From Perkinsus olseni (lineage: Eukaryota; Perkinsozoa; Perkinsida; Perkinsidae): a stretch of 52,223 nt of DNA. The translations under genes were made by a program, and so were the position numbers. The stretch is taken from NCBI GenBank assembly GCA_013115135.1, contig JABANP010000381.1, positions 1 through 52,223 on the forward strand, in the 5' to 3' direction. Positions 21,779-29,905 of the stretch are shown here, piece by piece (position 1 is the stretch's first letter; every line of letters starts with the position of its first letter). The notes under the pieces are model-generated. The model had not been told where the DNA came from, made no database searches, and saw nothing but the letters and a program-made list of their open reading frames with translations.

Positions 21779-21984
21779 TGAAAACTAAAGTATCCCTTCA
21801 CGGTTTATTGTAAGGGGACAATAGAAAAGAGCGCTTGAGGGAGGCGAAGGTTGATGAGACTGAACGGGGACTGTCTGACAGGCGGCTCGAAGATACTATA
21901 GGACCAATAATAGGAGACCGTAGTTACAAGAGAGAAGGGTTGTGGCAGGGTGTTCACAGGATCGAGAAAAAATTGCCAGAGAAA

Positions 21985-22065
21985 TACTCTCGCCGAGATT
22001 CGAACCTGGGCCGGATGGTTCAGAAAGGACATTCCGAAGATTCTCTACCTATTTCTAGCACTAGG
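21985..22065 (-). repeat. Degenerate tRNA-like element
   Basis: Read on the minus strand, an A-box-like GGTAGAG context is followed by the B-box-like GGTTCGAATCTCGG and CGAGAGTA. The T-arm pairs 4 of 5 (CCAGG with CTCGG around TTCGAAT). A run of six T follows about 20 nt downstream (21968-21973 on the plus strand), possibly a Pol III terminator. No matching 5' acceptor strand or clear anticodon arm is seen, so a tRNA-derived relic or SINE is more likely than a functional tRNA. Confidence 0.4.
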
Positions 22066-22543
22066 AGCCCACCGAACTGGCGAAGTGTAGGAGACGACTC
22101 GCTCACTGAGGGAGCTAAGCAGTCCGATACATATTATATCAATTAGCCAGCACGAGGGAGAAGCCGGGGAATCTGCGTTCTCCGCGCATCGACCTTGGAT
22201 ACGCTACTGAGGGCCAGTAGAAGCAGCCCATCGTCTCAGTTTTTTATATGGTTGTTCCATTACCACCCACAATAGCACAAGGAGAGGCCTCCGACCAGCT
22301 GCTACGGACGCTGAAGCCTGCTAGGTACTGCACAATAGGGCTGTGGATACTGGTACCAATCAGATTGATACTAGATGGACCCTTCAACTGTCTGGCTATA
22401 CTGTAATACAACAGGCGGAAGCTAGGGGGTCGTCTAATAAACCAATCCTGCAACTACTCTGGAGCCGCTTTTTACGTGTAAAAATCAATTCCAGAATCGA
22501 TTAAGAAGTAATTTGTTGAACGTGGGGTAGGTCGGCGGCGTGG

Positions 22544-22561
22544 TTTCTGACACCTCTAGCT
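22544..22561 (+). promoter_or_regulatory. Shared 18-mer upstream element, copy 3
   Basis: TTTCTGACACCTCTAGCT ends 32 nt before the candidate start ATG at 22594. It is identical to the copies at 10083 and 18064. Its presence supports a gene start here although the protein is unrecognised. Confidence 0.6.
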
Positions 22562-22593
22562 GCTCAGGTTCTCAGCGCTGTGCTGTACTTACA

Positions 22594-23813
22594 TGCTGAT
22601 GAATGACCCTGGTATGGCCTCCTGCTACTCTTGCCTGTTCAACTCCCCCTTGGGGGCGCCTGTGGGCCCGGCGGGCTGCAATGTCTCCTACCAGCGATCT
22701 TCATTTGTAAGGACCCTCCCTCTGATTGTCCTCTATCAACGCCCCTTTAGGTGTGATAAATTGCCTTTTTGACGGTATCCGTTTCTTCGGCATGATCTCT
22801 ACCACCATACACCTGGCCAAGCTAGGCTTCGTCGTCCCCATGCTGCTGGAGATCTCCTTGTTCTTCTCGTTTGTCTTACAGGTAGTAGATCAACGGTGGA
22901 CTAGACAGTCATGGGAAGTGCAACATTCTCTGCGGAGGTGCTCAGCAAACCACGTCTGAGATTCAGAATCGCTGCTGGAACCGCATTTTCCTGCAAAAAT
23001 CAAAAGAATCTGAAATTGATTCTGAGTTATAGAATTATTCTGCTGAACAAGGGGGGCGTATCCGTGCTCAGCAGTGGTTCTTCTGCGTCCATTCGCGTCC
23101 GTACCGCCGACTCGTGTGAGGTCTGAGCTGAAGCTAGTTGCCATCGGGCCATCTCAAATTGGCGGGGACTACGTTGAATATACCACAAAAATTATTCGAA
23201 AACTTCGAGCAGCGCTGAGAGTTTCGAAGACAAAATTCTGCTCCGTTGAGGTCATCTCTCCCCTTCTGGGTTTCTTAGGGCGTGATATCCTGGGTAGCAT
23301 ATAAGGCCTTCAAACAGATCAGCGCCAGCAGTTCAGGAGGGACTTCCCAGCCCTTCCTTGGTGGTAGGAGGGGGTGCAGGCAACTCGTAGTCGTCAGCAG
23401 CATTACTGCCCTTAGGCGACCCCTATGCTATCGGACAACCTCCAGCCGGACCTGTGTCTTATCAGACGACGTTCGGTAAGTATTACTATTGGGGGGAGGA
23501 GTTGCCGGGTGTGGCGATTGGAGTGGTACGACTCGCGTGCTCTCTCTCGGTCGACGCTTGGCCCGGCCTCCAATTCACATTGCGCAGCTTCTTCGTTTCG
23601 AACAGCCGGGCTCGTATGACCGTTCTTAAGTTTAAAATTGTGAATCTCTTATTCATTTTTTCCAGGAGTGCCTGCCTCTGCCCCCGCTACAGGTGCTCCT
23701 ACCGGCGGCCCGGTCAACCAACCGTCAGGAGGAAGGGTAGCGGCGCCTGGGACTGGCAACAGTCGAGGGTTCGTCCCCTTTGGGGGTCAAGGCCGACAGC
23801 TCGGCGGTGACTA
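22594..23813 (+). CDS. Unrecognised Gly/Pro-rich, possibly membrane protein
   Basis: The candidate start is 'MLMNDPGMASCYSCLFNSPL'. An exon at about 22752-22880 encodes 'CLFDGIRFFGMISTTIHLA' and the hydrophobic 'MLLEISLFFSFVLQ'. A later exon (about 23402-23469) encodes 'PLGDPYAIGQPPAGPVSYQ', and the final one (about 23667-23813) 'VPASAPATGAPTGGPVNQP' through 'GFVPFGGQGRQLGGD' before TAG. The first and third exons carry a similar Pro/Gly...VSYQ element. The overall plan (Gly/Pro-rich tails, central hydrophobic helices) recalls peroxin-13, but no diagnostic motif or SH3 is visible, so no function is claimed. The join from exon 1 to exon 2 does not keep frame with the obvious sites, so the start exon is uncertain. 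Confidence 0.42.
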
Positions 23814-24028
23814 GAAGACGAAGGAGTGATTGTTGTCAAATACTTGCTTTCCGTTTCCTTGTACTGCGAGCGTGTCTGGTCCCGTAGTAATCAATCGGGC
23901 TGATGGAGGTCGACTTGTGTGTGAGAAGGAACTTCGCCAATACGATAGCCTGGGTCCTTGGACTGCTCCCTCGTGACAAGGTGTGAGTAGCCCCTTCATG
24001 ATGAGTGTAGTATAATTCATCATCCATC
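23814..24028. promoter_or_regulatory. LETM1 promoter region, duplicated at Lon
   Basis: From about 23927 to the ATG at 24029 this is nearly identical to the region before the Lon ATG (about 29112-29222), including an identical stretch ending in ATAATTCATCATCCATCATG. Both genes therefore seem to start from copies of one promoter/5' leader. Confidence 0.65.
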
Positions 24029-24705
24029 ATGCCCTTGGCAGCCGCCACTCCCATCAAGGTCCTGCCCGCTATGCTTTGTCGGGCAATACCGTCCTACGGT
24101 ACGGTAGCTATCACTGCCACTCGAGGGGCTCCAATACGGGTATTTGCCGCTAGAGGTAGTGTTAAACTCATCTGAGGGTCACCTGGGGGTCTTCCCGGCT
24201 TCGTGCTGCTATCGTGCAATGGTGCTGATGATGCGCTTCCTCGTTGGGTAGAAACGACTCCGATGCTCTTATTGTTGCGCAGGGTTCTCCAGTAAGGTCG
24301 GAAGCGGTAGCGGAGCGGACAAGGAGGGCGGCCCTGCGGCCTTCAAAGGTACCATCTGCTGTGTGGCTGGAAGTGGTCAGTCAGAATGCTAGGCACTTCT
24401 CACTGGATCAACGGCAGTGTTAAGAGGTCACAGGAGGTCCCAAGTAGTAGAGAGTCGGACTACCGCTCCATGACCTACTCGTGTGTCCCCTCAGCACCCC
24501 CGCCCACTGAGGGTCGGGCCGCTGGAGCTTCCACCAGCGTAGAGGAGGAGTTGGAGGGGCGGTACGGTGTAGCCCCACCGGCCAGTCCCGAGGAGGAGCA
24601 AAGTATGATCAGTGGCAAAGGTGAGGAGGGGGGAGGTAGGGGTGGAGATGATGCTGCTCTGCCTCAGGCAGGCTCCCGTCGAAGGAGGGTGGTCGGAGCC
24701 AAGAG
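23927..24705 (+). repeat. Segmental duplication, copy A (LETM1 side)
   Basis: Promoter, transit-peptide exon and the next exons are duplicated from or to Lon (29112-29905). Shared features include '[15 protein letters not shown]', '[11 protein letters not shown]', the '[11 protein letters not shown]' exon and '[14 protein letters not shown]'. Introns are retained in both copies, so this is a DNA-level duplication. Divergence is clear but modest, with several indels. Confidence 0.85.
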
Positions 24706-27290
24706 GTGCGAGCGACCGTTGAGGCCGAGATGAAGAAGATGTCTTTCCTGCAGAAGAGTATTTCAGATTTTAATATTACCAAAAATCCGCGGATTCACAG
24801 CGAGGTAATGCAAAGGGATGGAAGAATTTTGAAAGGAGCGTTCCGGTGGCTAGAGTGCTGCCACGGAAATAATGAGCGCTGTGCTGCTCCGCGATGTGCC
24901 ATTCATATGGTAGAGGCTGTATCGGCCCAACCTTCCGTGTCCCTTCGTCCACCTCATTACGGCCGTGAAGATTATGTTGTTGTTGTTGTTGTTGAAGTAA
25001 TTTGTGTTAGGTGAAGAAGTACGGTCGCAAGGCGGCCGTGAAGGGCCGGAAAGCGGCGGTGTGGACCGTCAATATGACTGGGCGGTTCCTACTTGGGACA
25101 TTCAGAGTGACGTGGTCGCTTTATAAGAAATGTAAAGAGTGGATTTGAACCGGGGACCTTTCGGTTAAGAGGCTCATGCCGTATCCGCTCAGCCACGAAT
25201 CGTTTTCCAATGGTGGGCGGACCTAAAGGAGGCGCTCCACCACATGTCGGCGTGGGTCAAAAACGGATCCAAGCTGTTTGGCAAGAATGTTCAACTCTCA
25301 ACGCAGCTCGTGATGAAGTAAGTTCTCTCAACTAGCGAGGATGTCACAAAAATCTTTGTAGTGCGCATGGCCGTATCTTTGTCAGGCAAGCTCGTGGCTA
25401 CCAGCTCGACGCTTAGAGAGCATAAGCTTCTTGTAAGTGTTGTCACTGTGGGACAGCCGCCTCGGACGCTCCATGCAGGTTCGGACGGTAACTGACTTAT
25501 TCAAACTGGTACCATTCTCCCTCTTCATCATTATACCATTTGCCGGTGAGTCGAAGCGTCAGAGGCGCTCTTGAGACTCTCGCGAGTTAACCGTACTCTG
25601 AGCAGACCTATCGACTGGGGGTTTCCTCACCCGGTTGCTATTTCCCTCGTCTCTTCAGAGCTGGCCCTACCAGTCGCGTTGAGGCTCTTCCCGAACATGT
25701 TACCTTCGACTTTCAACGACAAGAAGTCGGATCACGCGTTGTTGATGCGCAGAATGAAGTACGATTTACTTTCACTGAGGAAGAGTTGGCAGGCTGGTGG
25801 AACGCGCGTACTCTCTCCTGGAGGTACACAGTTCGATCCCTGGCCGTGACATTTTAGGGCCAAGGGCGAAATGGCAGCGTTTTTCAATGAAGTCATCGCC
25901 GAGAAGAACAAGCAGATCCTAGAGGAAGAATCGAGCAAATTCCGGTAAGCCCATCACTGTGCTTCGCTCCGCCTTCTCAATAAAAAACATCTTCAGGGAC
26001 CGGGCGATTGAGCTGCAGGAGTTCCAGGAAGAGATGCTGGAGCGCCTCGAAGAGGGCGAGGGGTCGGGGCCGTACTTCCCGTCTGTCCTCGAACTAAAAC
26101 GGTGAGAAGCTGCGCGGCTCGGGAGGGAGGGATAGTAAATGATATCCGCGTTGTTGGCATCTCCACCGTCTGTCTCTTCTACGGCCCCTTACGACTGTTG
26201 GAGTTAACATTGGAAGGTTTCGTTGCCGTTTCTCGCTTGCGATGGAGCGTTTTTCGCAGACTAAAATATCTGCCAGCAAAAACAAACTCACCTTCTGATG
26301 CATGTTCGATTTTTCCGATTGCTCGAGTACTTCACGACGTGACCGTGGAGATGTTTTTTTCAGATTCTCCAAGTTGTTCCATTCGGAGTTCCAGCTCGAG
26401 CAGATGAGCGTGGAGCAGCTGAGGGCGATATGCACGATGCTGGGGCTCAGGCCGTAGGTCTAGGAGCTTCGCTCCGCCGAGAGAATGGCATTTTTTGGAT
26501 AGGTATGCGTTTAAGTCGCACATAGTGTTACAGTTGCGGCATTATGTTACGAGACTGAGGTAAGAGGTATCTTGCGAACAAGCGTGCAAGATGCAAAATA
26601 GGTCGAGTTGAGGTCCACGTGAATAGTTCAGGTCGGAGGACCGTGACATCCTTTGGGAAGGAGTGAAGAACCTCACCCATGCGGAACTCTCGGAGGCAAA
26701 TCGGATGCGCGGCATGCCGTACGTGAATGTCGATGACGACAGGTGAGGCCCCTCCGCTGAACGGAGTCCGCTCCTCACGGAAGGGAAGCCACGCTGCTCC
26801 TCGCAGGCTGAGGGCGCAGCTGTCCTCGTGGCTGGAGGTGTCGTCGAACAAGGACATCCCGGTGTCGCTGCTGCTGTGGTCTCGGACGTTCTTCATGGCC
26901 CAGCAACCGGGCATGGAGAGGGAGAGGCTGGTCAGTGAGTTGAATAACACGTAAGTTCACTGCGATTTGGTATGAATATTTCCCGCAAGTATGTAACGTT
27001 CCACGAAATGCTGCTGTAGAACAGTTTGTAACGGGGTAATTCAACATGCAAGAAATGAGGCTGCTGTGCCACGTAGCAAAGTCGCCTCACACGCTGCATT
27101 TCCCCATCACGGACGTTGTGGCACAACGCGGGATTATTTCTTCGAAGGAGATACCGTTGGACTTGACAACTGCTTTTCAATCGGGAAGAAGGGAATGGTC
27201 TCTAATAAGCTCGCTTTGCAAGGCTAGTGCCGTCTTTTGTGTATATTGCGGTTGTCCTGTTCTTGAACATTAAATACTAAGTTGCAGTGG

Positions 27291-27323
<33 letters not shown>

Positions 27324-28827
27324 CGCACTCGTGTTGTGATAGGCTGACGGAGGCTAATGCTGCTGCGGAGAAGGCAAAGGCACATATCAAGAAGGAAGCG
27401 CTGTAGGTTCTTCGTTCGGGGTATGGGTCATGCTCAGCGGATCTGTCGTTAGGCCGCACGAGGCCCCACAGGAGCTGGCCAGTGAGAAGAAGGAGGAAGC
27501 TGTCGCGTCGGAGTCCCTGTTGAAGCGCGAGGTCGAACGGAGGAAGGGAGCTGCGGAGACCTCGGCCAAGCGGCTGGAGGAGCTCGAACGGGAAGCCAGG
27601 TGAGAGGACTGTTGAGGTGGTGAGCACGCTCATTGTTGTTGATGTCAGGCAAATCAGAGGAGGAGCGAACGGAGCGGAAGGAAGGTGGGAGGAGGGGATG
27701 GTGTGGTATGACATTCTCGGTGTTCAGGTGGCGGAGACGATAACCGAGGCCACTGGTGTCGATGCTGACTCTGGAGTGACAAGAAGCGATAAGCCTCCAG
27801 AGGCTGAGGTTTTGAAGGACCCAGCAGCAGCTGCGGCGTCGGGAGGTGGGCCCGATGACGGAGCCAGCGGTCGCCCCTCGATTTTGTGGTGCCTTCTAGA
27901 GCTTCCCGCTGCGTCGCCTGAGTACCCTGTAGTGGACAGCGACGATGAGAAGCTCGACAGGGATGAACTGCTGCGGAAGATTGACCGACTGGAGGAGGAG
28001 CTAGGTGAGGCTGTCGCGAGTGATCTTGGTCGGTCGTTGTGAGAACGGTGTTCTCTGCCCGCCGGGCTGTTCTGATCCCAATCGTCTCTGCTCGGAACAG
28101 CTCCTTGCTATTTTTGTGTCGTCGTGAGTACTGCCGGAGAGTCCGGACGGACTGTACGGCTCGGATGTACCATGGCGACGTCGCTATTGAAAAGCGAGGG
28201 GGTTGTCGTTGGTACCTGTCGAACGGGCACTTGTTCTTTTTCCGGATGGACCTGGAGAGGTCCGCAATAGATGAATTTGAAGGTCTTATGTAACGTAGAG
28301 ATCGTTGCATCGGTCTGCTCTTCGTCCGCGAGTGGACGATTGCTAGGGATAGCTGGGGCCTAGGTTCGAGACCGCAGAAATAAGCGTTGTGAGAGGAGGT
28401 TTGTCTTCGTCTCAGAGTTGTACCAGTCAGTGGTCGAGAAGCAGCAGCTCATCCTCATGCGGCAGATCGGACATTTATCGACGCTGAGGGAGACTTCGTG
28501 GCCGCAGGTAGTAGCAGGACAGCATCGCTCCGCCTTAGGGAAGATGATGGCGCTACGTAGGCCGTGAAAAACCCGGATAAAATGACAGAAGTAGAGACGG
28601 AGTTGAACTCGATGTATCTCACGTTTGAGGAGGACATGGCAGCCGTACAGGTAGGGGTGATGGTGGTGGAGGAAGCTTCGTCTTACGTGTGGTCTTAGGC
28701 GTTGATTGAGGACGGCCAAAAGCTTGGGGAGGTTGATGATGCTGAGCGCCGCTTTTACCCTTCAAGTGGGGAGGAATCCGAGGTCGACCCTGACTCAGTG
28801 GAGGACAAGGTTGCGGCTCGATCGTAG
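24029..28827 (+). CDS. LETM1: LETM1 mitochondrial inner-membrane cation/H+ exchanger
   Basis: N-terminus '[20 protein letters not shown]' is Arg-containing and lacks acids: a transit peptide shared with Lon. The LETM1 core is unmistakable: 'WADLKEALHHM', 'NGSKLFGKNVQLSTQLVMK', 'VRTVTDLFKLVPFSLFIIIP' (membrane helix), 'ALPVALRLFPNMLPSTFND', 'AKGEMAAFFNEVIAEKN', the RBD-like 'FSKLFHSEFQLEQMSVEQL', 'LSEANRMRGMPYVNVDDD', 'RLRAQLSSWLEVSSNKDIPV' and 'SLLLWSRTFFM'. Coiled-coil exons follow ('LRKIDRLEEELG', 'VVEKQQLILMRQIGHLSTL'), with an acidic end and TAG at 28825. LETM1 exchanges K+ or Ca2+ for H+ across the inner membrane. Exons between 24400 and 25200 are uncertain and include a Lon-derived fragment. 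Three introns carry tRNA-like sequence and at least two carry GCTTCGCTCCGCC. Confidence 0.9.
24716..24811 (+). pseudogene. Lon exon fragment inside the LETM1 5' region
   Basis: It encodes 'VEAEMKKMSFLQKSISDFNI' plus 'TKNPRIHSE', a diverged copy of the Lon exon at about 32630-32743 ('[20 protein letters not shown]' and on to 'IYSE'). The conserved middle ([11 protein letters not shown]) is missing. Together with copy A of the duplication, this indicates that a longer Lon 5' segment was duplicated and then internally deleted. Whether the fragment is spliced into LETM1 mRNA cannot be told. Confidence 0.7.
24972..24993. repeat. (GTT)n microsatellite
   Basis: About seven GTT units in a LETM1 intron. 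Simple repeat. Confidence 0.8.
25132..25192 (-). repeat. tRNA-like sequence (antisense) in a LETM1 intron
   Basis: A GT...AG segment of 61 nt. On the minus strand it reads like most of a tRNA: a CTGAGCGGATA D-arm-like region, a GAGCCTCTTAAC stretch like the anticodon loop of tRNA-Lys(CUU), then CGAAAGGTCCCCGGTTC and AAATCC. It shares 17 identical nt with the last PP2A-A intron. Exon phases on the two sides do not agree perfectly, so the exact exon junction remains open. Confidence 0.62.
25759..25857 (+). repeat. tRNA-like sequence (sense) filling a LETM1 intron
   Basis: A 99-nt GT-AG intron. Removing it in phase 2 gives 'LLMRRMKAKGEMAAFFNEVI', which aligns with the LETM1 core. It contains GTTCGATCC (25831-25839) followed by CCGTGACA, like a tRNA acceptor. 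A TTCACTG about 70 nt upstream pairs with CCGTGAC at 5 of 7 positions. Between them is a GGCTGGTGGAACGCGCG D-arm-like region. It is nearly tRNA-sized but with a degenerate T-stem. Confidence 0.65.
25961..25973 (+). repeat. GCTTCGCTCCGCC intronic motif, copy 1 in LETM1
   Basis: A 13-nt motif inside the LETM1 intron between 'EEESSKF' and 'DRAIELQEF'. It is identical to the copies at 19266 (PP2A-A) and 26466 (LETM1); the 12-nt core also occurs at 15860 (Prp4). Confidence 0.65.
26466..26478 (+). repeat. GCTTCGCTCCGCC intronic motif, copy 2 in LETM1
   Basis: Second LETM1 copy, in the intron after 'CTMLGLRP'. A one-mismatch copy (GCATCGCTCCGCC) lies in a further LETM1 intron at 28522-28534. Confidence 0.65.
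27291..27320. repeat. (CAT)10 microsatellite
   Basis: Ten perfect CAT units in a LETM1 intron just upstream of the exon encoding 'EANAAAEKAKAHIKKEA'. Likely length-polymorphic. Confidence 0.9.
28333..28382 (+). repeat. tRNA-like sequence in a long LETM1 intron
   Basis: GGTTCGAGACC at 28363-28373 matches the Pol III B-box GGTTCGANNCC exactly. It lies in the roughly 410-nt LETM1 intron between 'RLEEELG' and 'LYQSVVEKQQ'. Upstream TAGCTGGGG recalls an A-box, but the spacing is far too short for a tRNA and the T-stem barely pairs. It is the weakest member of the set. Confidence 0.4.
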
Positions 28828-29222
28828 CTGATCTGATTTATTAAATGGTACGGTACGGACGTTCATCCACTGGTCTCCCGCTAGCCAGAGCTTTTATGGT
28901 GGAGTTCGGGGCCATAGCAAGATACTTGACGTTTCTCAACCGTTCTGTTGTGGCCTGGTGTTCTCTAACGAGTGAGGGCTGGCCAAGGGTGGTGGTGGGG
29001 GCATACGAGGTATGTGAGAAAGCAACTGCCGGGTTTTCGGTAAGCTGGTAGTCGTGAAGGCGGCTGGGAGGCCAATACGCCGAGCTGCATCCAAGTATCA
29101 AAAAGAAGGAGGAGGAACTTCACCAATACGATAGCGTCGGTCCCTCCGTCCTTGGACTGCTAGCTTGTGACAAGGTGTGAGTAGCCCCTTCATGATGAGT
29201 GTAGTATAATTCATCATCCATC
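28828..29222. promoter_or_regulatory. Lon promoter region
   Basis: A 395-nt spacer between LETM1 and Lon. The last 110 nt duplicate the LETM1 5' flank. The left part is unique and shows no supported gene. Confidence 0.5.
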
Positions 29223-29905
29223 ATGCCGCCCTTGGCAGCCGCCACTCCCATCAAGGTCCTGCCTGCTATGCTTTGTCGGGCAGCAGCAATACCGGCCTAC
29301 GGTACGGTAGCAATCACTGCCACTCGAGGGACTCCAATACGGATACTTGCCGCTAGAGGTAGTGTTCAACTCATCTGAGGGCCTCCCGGCCGTCTTCCGA
29401 AACCCTTCCGGACATTGCTGAGGGACGATGGGCGAAGGCGGAAGGATGGATGGATTTCTCTTTTCTCCTGTACAGGTTTCTTCAGTAGGGGTGGCAGCGG
29501 TAAGGGAGATGGCCAGAGCGACAGTCCGGCGGCTTTGAAAGGTAACACATGGGTAGTAGCCTTTTCCGTCGATCTTTTCCTGTAGGTTTCTTTGGCTGGT
29601 TGAGTGGTGCAAGCAAGACGTCACCGGAGGTCCCAAGTAATAGGGTGTCGGACTACCGCTCCATGACCCCCTCGTGTGTCCCCTCAGCACCCCCGCCGAC
29701 TGAGGGTGGGGCCGCTGGAGCTTCCACCAGCGTAGAGGAGGAGTTGGAGGGGCGGTACGGTGTAGCCCCACCGACCAGTCCTGAGGAGGAGCAAAGCATG
29801 ATCAGCGGCAAGGGTGAGGAGGGCGGCTGTGGGGAGAAGATGATGCTGCTCGCCTCAGGCAGGCTCCCGTCGAAGGAGGGCGGTCGGAGTGATCCCAAGG
29901 AGTCT
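29112..29905 (+). repeat. Segmental duplication, copy B (Lon side)
   Basis: Partner of 23927-24705: promoter, transit-peptide exon 29223-29350, '[16 protein letters not shown]', '[11 protein letters not shown]', '[15 protein letters not shown]' and '[19 protein letters not shown]'. The copy here continues in frame into a complete Lon, so this is probably the parental locus. Confidence 0.85.

Larger units (their letters stand above)
21779..22593. other. Divergent intergenic region with a tRNA-like element
   Basis: About 815 nt between the divergent PP2A-A and 22594 genes, serving as promoter for both. It contains a tRNA-like stretch on the minus strand (21985-22065) and the 18-mer at 22544-22561. 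No coding gene is supported. Confidence 0.5.
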
